Source of the DNA: Pseudomonas vancouverensis
GTDB taxonomy: Bacteria; Pseudomonadota; Gammaproteobacteria; Pseudomonadales; Pseudomonadaceae
Direction of reading: 5' to 3'
Assembly (NCBI RefSeq): GCF_004348895.1
Contig: NZ_RRZK01000008.1
Location: 62,001-126,000, forward strand
Length of the DNA: 64,000 nucleotides
The number at the start of each line of letters is the position of its first letter. Position 1 is the first letter of the stretch. Both the position numbers and the translations under genes were made by a program. Below the pieces are notes generated by a model. The model was given only the letters and a program-made list of their open reading frames with translations, did no database searches and was not told where the DNA came from. Of this stretch, positions 54,356-64,000 are shown piece after piece.

Positions 54356-56596
54356 TCACTGCACGGTGACAGTGACGTTGCGTACCGAGCCCGGGGTTGA
54401 TCGGATGGTCGCCGTCGGGTTGAGCGACGGAGCGACCGTGGTGTTGGTGACTGTCAGCGTCCAGCGTCCGGTGATCGCCACAGGGGCGGTGCCCAGGGTG
54501 ACCAGCCCGGCCGGGGTGGTGACCTGAACGGTGACCGTGTTGCCCAAGACCGTCGACGAGGTACCGGTGAAGTTCCAGGTGAAGCGGTTGCCGGCACGGG
54601 CAGTGACGGTGGCCGCCGTCACGTTGAACACTTCAAGCACCAGCGGTGGCGAGACTTGCACGGTGACCGTGGCCGGTGCCGACAGGGCGCCAAAGCTGTC
54701 CCGGGCGACGTAGGTGAAGGTCGTGGTGAAAGGCGTCAGTACCACGGCTGGCGGGGTGTAGGTCACGTTGGTGCCGCTGATGGCGACCGTACCGCGGCCA
54801 GCTGCCGGTTGCGTGATGCTGTCGATCGCCAGCGGGAAGTTGCCTTCCACATCAGTGTCGTTGGCCAGCACGCTGATGGTCACCGGTACACCCTGGGTTG
54901 CCGCGCTGTCGGCATTGGCTACCGGTGGTTGGTTAGGCGCCACGGTGACCGTCACGGTCGCCGGAGTGGCCGAGGCCAGTCCCTTGGCGTCTTGAACCTT
55001 GTAGGTGAAGGTGGTGGTCAGCGGCGCATTGACCACGGCCGGTGGGGTGTAGACCACGTTGTTGACCGCCATGGCCACGGTGCCCTGGCCTGCGGCCGGT
55101 TGGGTCAGCGCGGTGACGCTCAATGGCGTGTTGTTGTCCGGGTCGCTGTCGTTGGCCAGCACGTTGATGGTGACCGGCACGCCGAAGGTGGTGCTGGCGA
55201 CATCATTGACGTTGATCGGCCGTTGATTCTGCCCGGAGTCCGGCGCTGTTCCGACCACCACGACCGGCTCGGTATCGCTGCCGCCAGCGGCAGATTTGAC
55301 GGTGACGGTCGCGGGTGGCTGCTTCAGCTCAGTAACGGTCAGCGATTGCGTCAGGCCGTTCTTCGTCAGCCGACCGAAGCCCTGGGCAACCATGTCCGGC
55401 ACTACCACTTCGTCCGTGGACGTGGCTTCGATCAGCAGCTTGTGGCTGCTCCAGTCATAGCGTGCCGTCTGCACTTTCACCACGTCGGACAGCTTGCTCG
55501 ATACGGCGGTAGGTCGCGTGGTTCCGGCGGGATTGGTGGCGGTCACGACCACGACCGGCGGTACAGTGCCGTTGGCCAGCAGGTGCTGACCGAAGTAGTG
55601 GCCGTTGTTGTCCCCCAACATGCTGGTCTGGCACGGCGTGACAGGCGGGCCGGGGACCAGTGCAATGCTTTCGCGGAAGCACAGGGTCGAACCGTTGCCG
55701 GCCTTGGCGAACACTTCCACCCGGGTGTTGGTTCCATTGGTGCCATTGGTGCGCCGGTACGTGGCGCGATCGAGGTCCACCGCGGTTTGCGCGCGGCTGT
55801 CGAGCACCTTGCCGGCCACGGTGAAGAGGTTGGTCTGGATGGTCCCGGCCGGCCCCTGGATACGCACGAAGTTGGTGTTGTTGGGGCTGCCGGTCACTTG
55901 TTCGGTGAGGTTCGGATCGCCGACGAAGGTTTCCACCGCGCCCGTGTCCGGGTTCACCTCGGTGTAGGGACCATTGACGCTGCGCAGGAACGGACCGATG
56001 TCACCGGCCAGCGCGCCACTGAACACGCCCGGTGCGCCGATGCCGACATCGCGGGTGATGTTGATCGCCCGACGCCCGGGGGTGTCCACCCTGACGGTTT
56101 CCACGCCGTAGGGGTGAGTGATGGTGTAGGTCCCGGCGACGGGAATGTTCACCCTCATGCGAATCCGCGCGAAGCTGATCTGGTCGCCATCGAGCGGATT
56201 GCCACCGGCGAAGGCGGCTTCGATCCCGGCAACGTACGCGTCCATGCCATAACCGGCAGCATTGTTGGGGATGTTGGTTTCGGCGAGGAACCAGAAGGCT
56301 TCGTCCGGCCAGTTGTCGGGGAATACCATTGGCTGGGTGTCATCGAAAATACCGGGTGTCGGCAGCAGGGTGCACATGTACGCCGGTGGCGTGGTAGCAC
56401 CGACCCGCGAGCTGACGGCCCGGGATTGGCACAGTTCCATCGACAGCAGATTCTTGTCCTGATACCAGATCGGGAATTTACCCGTGGCGAAGGTGTAAGG
56501 GCCGGGGTCGACGGCATTGAGTTGCGCGAAAGCGCTGCCGGACAGCGAAAGAGTCAGTCCCAGGGCGTTGAGCGCCAGGCGTGGCCAATTGTTCAT
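54356..56596 (-). CDS. Secreted protein with Ig/cadherin-like repeats
   Basis: This is a 746-residue exported protein of unnamed family. A signal peptide (about 1-25, LGLTLSLSGSAFA) precedes an N-terminal region of about 440 residues shared with the next gene upstream (VDPGPY, WYQD, FPDEAFWF, DGDQISFARIRMRV, GVETVRVDTPGRRAIN, GPFLRSVNGPYTE). Then come two tandem Ig/cadherin-like units of about 95 residues with an N-V-L-A-N-D-x-D calcium-type motif (NVLANDSDPDN and SVLANDTDVEG), each with TQPAAG.GTVA. A Thr/Val-rich beta tail ends the protein. It looks like a cell-surface or matrix protein. Good ribosome site AGGAGG. Lies between its paralogue and csgB in one operon. Confidence 0.8.
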   Translation of the reverse strand: MNNWPRLALNALGLTLSLSGSAFAQLNAVDPGPYTFATGKFPIWYQDKNLLSMELCQSRAVSSRVGATTPPAYMCTLLPTPGIFDDTQPMVFPDNWPDEAFWFLAETNIPNNAAGYGMDAYVAGIEAAFAGGNPLDGDQISFARIRMRVNIPVAGTYTITHPYGVETVRVDTPGRRAINITRDVGIGAPGVFSGALAGDIGPFLRSVNGPYTEVNPDTGAVETFVGDPNLTEQVTGSPNNTNFVRIQGPAGTIQTNLFTVAGKVLDSRAQTAVDLDRATYRRTNGTNGTNTRVEVFAKAGNGSTLCFRESIALVPGPPVTPCQTSMLGDNNGHYFGQHLLANGTVPPVVVVTATNPAGTTRPTAVSSKLSDVVKVQTARYDWSSHKLLIEATSTDEVVVPDMVAQGFGRLTKNGLTQSLTVTELKQPPATVTVKSAAGGSDTEPVVVVGTAPDSGQNQRPINVNDVASTTFGVPVTINVLANDSDPDNNTPLSVTALTQPAAGQGTVAMAVNNVVYTPPAVVNAPLTTTFTYKVQDAKGLASATPATVTVTVAPNQPPVANADSAATQGVPVTISVLANDTDVEGNFPLAIDSITQPAAGRGTVAISGTNVTYTPPAVVLTPFTTTFTYVARDSFGALSAPATVTVQVSPPLVLEVFNVTAATVTARAGNRFTWNFTGTSSTVLGNTVTVQVTTPAGLVTLGTAPVAITGRWTLTVTNTTVAPSLNPTATIRSTPGSVRNVTVTVQ

Positions 56597-56631
56597 GATG
56601 CCTCCTGATGGGGATCTGGGCATGTGAGCGT

Positions 56632-57978
56632 TCATTGCACGATGACCACTTCTTCGGTGTCGCTGCCGCCATTGGATGACGTCACGCGCACCTTGCTGGG
56701 TGGAATCGGCGAAATGCCGGTGGCCAGGCTTTTCGTGGCGCCGTCGCCACTCAAGGCGCCGATGGCGACACCTGTGTCGGTGGTCGCGGTCAGGACCGGT
56801 GGCGAGGTCTCGTCACTGGTCGAGGCGACGATGGTGATTTGCCCGCTGCCCAGGCTGTACTCGGCGCGGGAGATCACCACCAGGTCAGTCAGGGGCATGG
56901 GCAGCGTGGTGGGGGTGCTGCTGGCAATGGCCAGATGGTTGTCGGCGGTCACTTGCAGGGTGCTGGGCAGGGTCGGGTTGGTCGACGATTGCGCGTACCA
57001 GTGGCCGGTGGTGTCCGCTTCGGTGAAGTTCAGCACCGGGTTATTGCTGTCCAGGGTGACCGTGGCCGGTGGCGGTGGCGCCTGGACGAACACGTCCTGC
57101 TGGGCCACCGGGGCGCTGGTACCGGCATGCCGGGAATAGGTGCTGCGCTGGGTGATGACCGGCGTTGGCCGGACCACCGTCGACAACTTGCCGGACACAG
57201 CAAACAGCTCGGTGCGCAGGTCCAGGCCATTGGGCCCTTCGATGCGCACGTAGTTGGTATTGAACGGGCTGCCGGTGACGGCCTCGTTGAGGTTCGGATC
57301 ACCGACGAACTGTTCGGCCTGGCCGGTAGTCGGGTTGGTCTCGGTGTAGGGGCCGTTGATGCTGCGCAGGAACGGCCCGACGTCACCCTTGAGCGCGCCG
57401 TCGTAGGTTTTCGGAGCACCGATGCCGATGTCCCGGGTCATGTTGATCGCCCGCCGCCCGGGGGTGTCGATGTTGAACACCTCGACGCCGTAAGGGTGAG
57501 TGATGACGTAGGTGCCCGCGGTGGGCACATCGACGCGTATGCGGATACGGGCGAAGCTGATCTGGTCGCCTTCAACCGGATCGCCGCCACTGAACGCCGC
57601 TTCCAGCGCCGAGACGTAGGTCAGGTCAATGCCCCGGGCAGCGTCGACGATGGTGGTTTCACCGGTGGCCCAGAACGCTTCGTCGGGGAAGTTGGTCGGG
57701 AAGACCAACGGTTTGGTGTCATCGAAAATCCCGGGATTCGGGATCAGCGAGCACATGTAGGTCGGCGTGCCCGGCGTCGTGGGAACCCTGGAACTGACAG
57801 CCTTGGACAGGCACAGGTCCAGGGTGCGGCCATGGGTGTCCTGATACCAGGCGGCGAAATTGCCATTGGCGGGCAGGTAGGGTCCGGGGTCTACAGCGAA
57901 CAACGCCGCCTGGGCGACGCCTTGGGCCAGAGCGCTCACGACCAGGACGGTCGCGGTTTTGGACAGTAAAGGGTGCAT
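56632..57978 (-). CDS. Secreted protein, paralogue lacking Ig repeats
   Basis: This is a 448-residue exported protein, colinear with the N-terminal 440 residues of its downstream neighbour but without the Ig/cadherin units. Signal peptide about residues 1-24 (VVSALAQGVAQA). Shared blocks are VDPGPY, WYQDTHG, MCSLIPNPGIFDDTKPLVFPTNFPDEAFW, EGDQISFARIRIRV and PGRRAINMTRDIGIGAP; two or more conserved Cys may be paired. Both proteins end this shared part with SNGGSDTEEVVI-like sequence. First gene of the four-gene operon with csgBA; ribosome site GAGGGAA before ATG 57978. The family is not one I can name. Confidence 0.8.
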   Translation of the reverse strand: MHPLLSKTATVLVVSALAQGVAQAALFAVDPGPYLPANGNFAAWYQDTHGRTLDLCLSKAVSSRVPTTPGTPTYMCSLIPNPGIFDDTKPLVFPTNFPDEAFWATGETTIVDAARGIDLTYVSALEAAFSGGDPVEGDQISFARIRIRVDVPTAGTYVITHPYGVEVFNIDTPGRRAINMTRDIGIGAPKTYDGALKGDVGPFLRSINGPYTETNPTTGQAEQFVGDPNLNEAVTGSPFNTNYVRIEGPNGLDLRTELFAVSGKLSTVVRPTPVITQRSTYSRHAGTSAPVAQQDVFVQAPPPPATVTLDSNNPVLNFTEADTTGHWYAQSSTNPTLPSTLQVTADNHLAIASSTPTTLPMPLTDLVVISRAEYSLGSGQITIVASTSDETSPPVLTATTDTGVAIGALSGDGATKSLATGISPIPPSKVRVTSSNGGSDTEEVVIVQ

Positions 57979-58258
57979 GAGTATTCCCTCTATCAGATTA
58001 CCTGCCCTTGGGGCTGGGTCAGTTGCGAGGGCATCGGCAGATTCCATGCCAACCGGCGAAAATGGCTGCGTAACGCCCGGCTCACAGGCGTTTGGCGCTT
58101 TGCTCGACGCCTGTGGGCTGAGCCGTCAGGCGGGCCACTGTCCCCAGCATTGGGGGCAAATGGGTGCAACGGGGCAGGTGGGGAATGGCAGACCCAGGTT
58201 CGGGCAAAACGCCATGAGTGGGCTATAAACCAATAGGGATTTTTGGAACTGCATCAAA

Positions 58259-59704
58259 ATGAACACAATGGCCAAGACACTTCCGTCCGAAAGCGATATT
58301 CGCCTGAGCACGCGCAAGCAGCCGTTCAACCTGCTGCGCTGGTTCTCGTTGATCAGCATGGCGGTGATCGGCACGGTGGCCGTGGCGTTGGGGGCGGTGT
58401 CGACGCGGTTCGTGATTACCGAAAGCGTGCAGCGGGATGCTCTGCTGACCTCGCAGTTCATCCAGGCGATTGCCTCGGCCGAGGTGCGCCATGTGTCGAT
58501 CCCCAACGTGCGCACCATGGGCGAGTTGCTCGACCCGCGCAAAGACCGCGAATACACCGACGTCGACCCCCTGGCCCGGGCCGCCGCCCGGGGCGAATTC
58601 CTTGACCATATCGAGCATCTGCCGGACGTGATCCTGGCCAACATCTATGCCCCCGACCGCATGGTGATCTGGTCCACCAACCCGGCGTTGATGGGCACCA
58701 CGATCCATGCCGACGAAGACCTCGACCGTGCTTTCAAAGAGAAAATGCCGGTGTCAGCCAGTTACCACGACGTCGACAAGACGCGCATGGAACAGAAGTT
58801 CGTGACACCGCCGGAGTACATCTTCCTCGAGAACTACATTCCGCTGTTCGATGCCGATGGCAAGACGGTCACCGCCATGGTCGAGATCTACAAGGAACCC
58901 CAGGACCTGATCAATCGCATGGAGCGCGGGCTGGTGCTGATCTGGCTGGCCACGGCCCTGGGCGGCGGATTGATCTACCTGGGCCTGTACTGGATCGTGC
59001 GGCGCGCGGCGATACTGCTGGCGGCCCAGCAGAAACAACTGATCACCAACGAAACCTTCGTCGCCCTGGGGGAAATGTCTTCGGCGGTCGCCCACAGTTT
59101 GCGCAACCCGTTGGCCACCATCCGTTCCAGCGCCGAGCTGGCCCTGGAGTTCGACAGCGGCGCGGCGCACAAGAACATCAGCGACATCATTGGCCAGGTC
59201 GACCGCATGTCGAAATGGGTACGCGAGTTGCTGCAATCACTGCGACCGCTCAGCGACGAGGCGGAACCGGTGAACCTGGTGGCGGCGCTGCACGACAGCC
59301 TGATGGCCTACGAGCAGCAGATCGCCAAGGCCCGGGTCACCGTGGTATTCGACCCGGACCAGACGCCCATGGTGCTGAGCCAGCAGGTGCAGCTCACGCA
59401 GATCCTCAACAGTCTGCTGTCCAACGCGGTGGAAGCCATGGACAGGGGCGGCACACTGAGTATCACCTTGGAGCCTGGCGGCACCCAAGGTGTGAGCGTG
59501 GTGGTCGCGGATACAGGCAAAGGCATGACCGCCGAACAGCGCAGCATGGCCTTCCGGCCGTTCTTCACCACCAAGCAGGGCGGGCTGGGCGTCGGCCTGG
59601 TGCTGGTCAAGCGGATCATGGAGCGTTTCGGCGGTGCCGTGGCCCTGGACAGCCGCGAAGGCAAGGGCACGTCTGTCCGTCTGTCGTTCAAGTTGGTCCC
59701 CTGA
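58259..59704 (+). CDS. NtrB-like sensor histidine kinase without adjacent regulator
   Basis: This is a 481-residue membrane kinase. A first helix (about 24-50) and a second (about 225-250) flank a periplasmic domain of about 170 residues. The dimerisation domain follows directly without HAMP or PAS and contains phospho-His H279 (AVAHSLRNPLATIRSSAEL, the HxLRNPL form typical of NtrB/sigma-54 type kinases). The ATPase domain has LLSNAVEAMD, VADTGKGM and GLGVGLVLVKRIMERFGG. No response-regulator gene is beside it. It diverges from the curlin operon and precedes the multicopper oxidase. Kinases MnxS1/S2 in P. putida Mn oxidation are of this general type, so it may report to a distant NtrC-type regulator. 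Confidence 0.88.
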   Translation: MNTMAKTLPSESDIRLSTRKQPFNLLRWFSLISMAVIGTVAVALGAVSTRFVITESVQRDALLTSQFIQAIASAEVRHVSIPNVRTMGELLDPRKDREYTDVDPLARAAARGEFLDHIEHLPDVILANIYAPDRMVIWSTNPALMGTTIHADEDLDRAFKEKMPVSASYHDVDKTRMEQKFVTPPEYIFLENYIPLFDADGKTVTAMVEIYKEPQDLINRMERGLVLIWLATALGGGLIYLGLYWIVRRAAILLAAQQKQLITNETFVALGEMSSAVAHSLRNPLATIRSSAELALEFDSGAAHKNISDIIGQVDRMSKWVRELLQSLRPLSDEAEPVNLVAALHDSLMAYEQQIAKARVTVVFDPDQTPMVLSQQVQLTQILNSLLSNAVEAMDRGGTLSITLEPGGTQGVSVVVADTGKGMTAEQRSMAFRPFFTTKQGGLGVGLVLVKRIMERFGGAVALDSREGKGTSVRLSFKLVP

Positions 59705-59706
59705 TT

Positions 59707-59755
59707 CTGGGGATGAACTTTCCCCGTTAGCGGGTGTCAATCCCCAGTCGTTTTT
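59707..59755. promoter_or_regulatory. CTGGGGAT...ATCCCCAG inverted repeat
   Basis: An 8-bp inverted repeat (59707-59714 and 59740-59747) with a 25-base spacer begins just after the kinase stop and is followed by T5. It could be the kinase terminator, or an upstream activator site for the sigma-54 promoter about 90 bases downstream, at the spacing usual for NtrC-type regulators. Confidence 0.4.
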
Positions 59756-59833
59756 CCCGGTCATGGCACATTGATATCCATAAGCCATTGTTTTTCAGTG
59801 TGTTAATACTTTTGTATAACCCCGTTACAAAAT

Positions 59834-59849
59834 TGGCGAGCTCCTTGCA
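59834..59849 (+). promoter_or_regulatory. Sigma-54 (RpoN) -24/-12 promoter
   Basis: TGGCGA-N5-TTGCA matches the RpoN consensus TGGCAC-N5-TTGCA in 14 or so of the informative positions that matter most: GG at -24 (59835-59836) and GC at -12 (59847-59848) are exactly ten bases apart. Transcription would start near 59861, some 27 bases before the oxidase ATG. It implies control by an NtrC-type activator. Confidence 0.7.
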
Positions 59850-59887
59850 AATCCCCCATCACCCCCTTCCCGAATACGAGGCGGCTG

Positions 59888-62695
<2,808 letters not shown>

Positions 62696-62712
62696 AGAGG
62701 GAGGGTGTCGAC

Positions 62713-63843
62713 ATGACGTTGAATACACCACGCAAACGCGCCTTGGGCATGCACCTGATCCTGGTGCTGGTCACGGGGTTGCTGGCGAGTCGACTGCTGA
62801 TCGCCAACCAGGCGTCGTCGACACCCGCACCTGCTTCGTCCACCGAGCAAGCCCTCGCCAGCGCACCGGTCGAGAAGGCAGCTGCAGAACAATCCGCCAC
62901 CCCGTGGGGTGGCGACTATTTCCCCAACACCCTGCTGACCGACCAGGACGGTCAGCAGCTGCATTTTTTCGATGACCTGATCAAAGGCAAGGTGGTGGTG
63001 ATCAACTTCATCTTCACCTCCTGCAGCGACTCCTGCCCACTGGAAACCGCACGCCTGCGCCAGGTGCAGAAACTGCTGGGCGACCGGGTCGGCAAGGACG
63101 TGTTTTTCTATTCCATCAGCATCGATCCCTTGAGCGACACCCCCGAGGTGCTCAAGGCCTATTCGCAACGCTTCCAGGTCGGGCCGGGCTGGCGCTTCCT
63201 TACCGGGGAGTTCGCCGACGTCACCGAGCTGCGCAAGAAGCTCGGGCTGTTCATCGAAGGCGTCGACAACGGTCGCAGCAAGGACCACAACCTGAGCCTG
63301 ATTGTCGGCAACCAGGAAACCGGGCGCTGGATGAAAGCCTCGCCCTTCGAAAATCCGTGGATTCTCGCCGACCAACTGGCCAATACCTTGCAAAACTGGA
63401 AACAGCCCAGCGTTGAACAAAGCTACGCCGACGCGCCGCAGATTCGTCCGCCGAGCAACGGCGAAGAACTGTTCCGCACCCGCTGCGCTTCGTGCCACAG
63501 CCTCGGCCCCCTGGACGGGCAGGGCATCGGCCTGCGCAGCATCGGCCCGGACCTGATCGGCGTGACCCGGCAGCGTGATCCGGCCTGGCTCAACCGCTGG
63601 ATTCGCGAACCGGACCGCATGCTCGCCGAGAAAGACCCGATTGCCATGCAGCTGTTTGATCAGTTCAACAAGATTCCGATGCCCAACCTGCGCATGGACG
63701 AGCATTCCGCCCAGTCCATTATCGAATTCCTCCAGGCCGAGACCGACCGGCAGCATCCGCCAGCGCAGTCCTTGGCCAGCGAAAACGAAGAACCGCAGCA
63801 TTACCACTCGGTCGCACCGACGAAAACCACGCAGATGCAATGA
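62713..63843 (+). CDS. SCO1/SenC copper chaperone fused to cytochrome c
   Basis: This is a 376-residue membrane-anchored periplasmic protein with two domains. Residues about 65-225 form a SCO1/SenC thioredoxin-like domain with the copper-binding C104-x3-C108 (FTSCSDSC) and H192 (KDHNLSL). Residues about 250-345 form a class I cytochrome c with the heme motif C258-A-S-C261-H262 and axial Met M323 (IPMPNL). The fusion suggests delivery of copper to the oxidase combined with electron transfer. I chose ATG 62713, which has AGAGGGAGGG eight bases upstream; an ATG at 62692 overlaps the oxidase stop and adds seven residues. A Ser/Pro/Ala linker follows the membrane anchor. Confidence 0.9.
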   Translation: MTLNTPRKRALGMHLILVLVTGLLASRLLIANQASSTPAPASSTEQALASAPVEKAAAEQSATPWGGDYFPNTLLTDQDGQQLHFFDDLIKGKVVVINFIFTSCSDSCPLETARLRQVQKLLGDRVGKDVFFYSISIDPLSDTPEVLKAYSQRFQVGPGWRFLTGEFADVTELRKKLGLFIEGVDNGRSKDHNLSLIVGNQETGRWMKASPFENPWILADQLANTLQNWKQPSVEQSYADAPQIRPPSNGEELFRTRCASCHSLGPLDGQGIGLRSIGPDLIGVTRQRDPAWLNRWIREPDRMLAEKDPIAMQLFDQFNKIPMPNLRMDEHSAQSIIEFLQAETDRQHPPAQSLASENEEPQHYHSVAPTKTTQMQ

Positions 63844-63960
63844 GTTAGCAGCAAAAGTATCGAAATAGTTACGGTGGCCAGTCAATTGCTATCAATTGTT
63901 ACCTACACTGATTCGAAACATCGCTGAACAGGCTTGATTCACCAACCCAGGACACACCCA

Positions 63961-64000
63961 TGCAGATACTGGAACAACAAAAAGTACCTGCGCCGGACGC
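63961..64000 (+). CDS. Start of a gene cut by the window edge
   Basis: An ATG at 63961, after CCAGGACAC, opens a frame of 13 codons (MQILEQQKVPAPD) that runs off the window. Two TCAATTG direct repeats exactly ten bases apart (63882-63898) lie upstream. Too little is present to name a product. Confidence 0.5.

Noticed and set aside
58035-58050. Second sigma-54-like site (CGGCAG-N5-ATGCC) before the kinase gene
   Set aside because: GG and GC are ten bases apart, but several consensus bases are missing and it lies more than 200 bases from the start codon, so it could be chance.

Overview
The window looks like the chromosome of a Pseudomonas of the fluorescens/putida type. The evidence is high G+C coding sequence, many intergenic copies of the GTGGGAGCGAGC / GTAGGAGCGAGC extragenic palindrome (REP/REPIN) typical of that group, a six-gene sha/pha cation antiporter operon with fused A and B subunits, a DUF2388 protein, many solute-uptake and LysR modules, and no phage or transposase genes. 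No rRNA, tRNA, CRISPR array or insertion sequence was seen.

Layout. (1) 1-3546, minus strand: an isochorismatase-type hydrolase coupled to an NCS1 permease, and a flavin-dependent luciferase-type monooxygenase. This trio is reminiscent of an oxidative route for an N-heterocycle or amide. (2) 3762-5708: a double-Cache chemoreceptor. (3) 6014-12942: a catabolic module holding a formaldehyde-activating-enzyme (Fae) homologue, an aldo/keto reductase and an aldehyde dehydrogenase in one operon, then an MFS transporter and a minus-strand LysR regulator. (4) 11761-18195, minus strand: a complete peptide-type ABC importer (Tat-exported binding protein, two permeases, fused double ATPase) followed by an outer-membrane porin. 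(5) 18566-25594: a LysR regulator, an AldA-like dehydrogenase, an MFS transporter, an enolase-superfamily acid-sugar dehydratase and a GMC alcohol oxidoreductase, probably a sugar-acid or polyol pathway. (6) 25709-42911: mostly housekeeping, regulatory and small conserved genes. These include a stand-alone receiver, a HAD phosphatase, a GlxA regulator diverging from an SDR, DinB, SRPBCC, an OmpR-type two-component pair, a DksA-like protein lacking half its zinc cysteines, a second chemoreceptor with its sensor at the C terminus, several small proteins and an orphan betaine-type binding protein. (7) 43041-49101, minus strand: the shaAB-C-D-E-F-G antiporter operon. (8) 49301-52309: an EamA exporter diverging from an XRE-cupin regulator, and an FAD-dependent oxidoreductase.

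(9) The most unusual part is 52357-63843. A minus-strand operon encodes two paralogous secreted proteins of a family I cannot name (one carries Ig/cadherin-like repeats) followed by csgB- and csgA-like curlin subunits, with no curli secretion genes in the window. Diverging from it are a NtrB-like histidine kinase without a partner regulator, and then a large CotA-type multicopper oxidase followed by a SCO-cytochrome c fusion protein. The oxidase is preceded by a good match to a sigma-54 promoter (59834-59849). This is reminiscent of Mn(II)-oxidase loci controlled by sigma-54 two-component systems in P. putida. My working inference is that the locus makes an extracellular amyloid or adhesive matrix next to an exported metal oxidase; joint function is not shown by the sequence.
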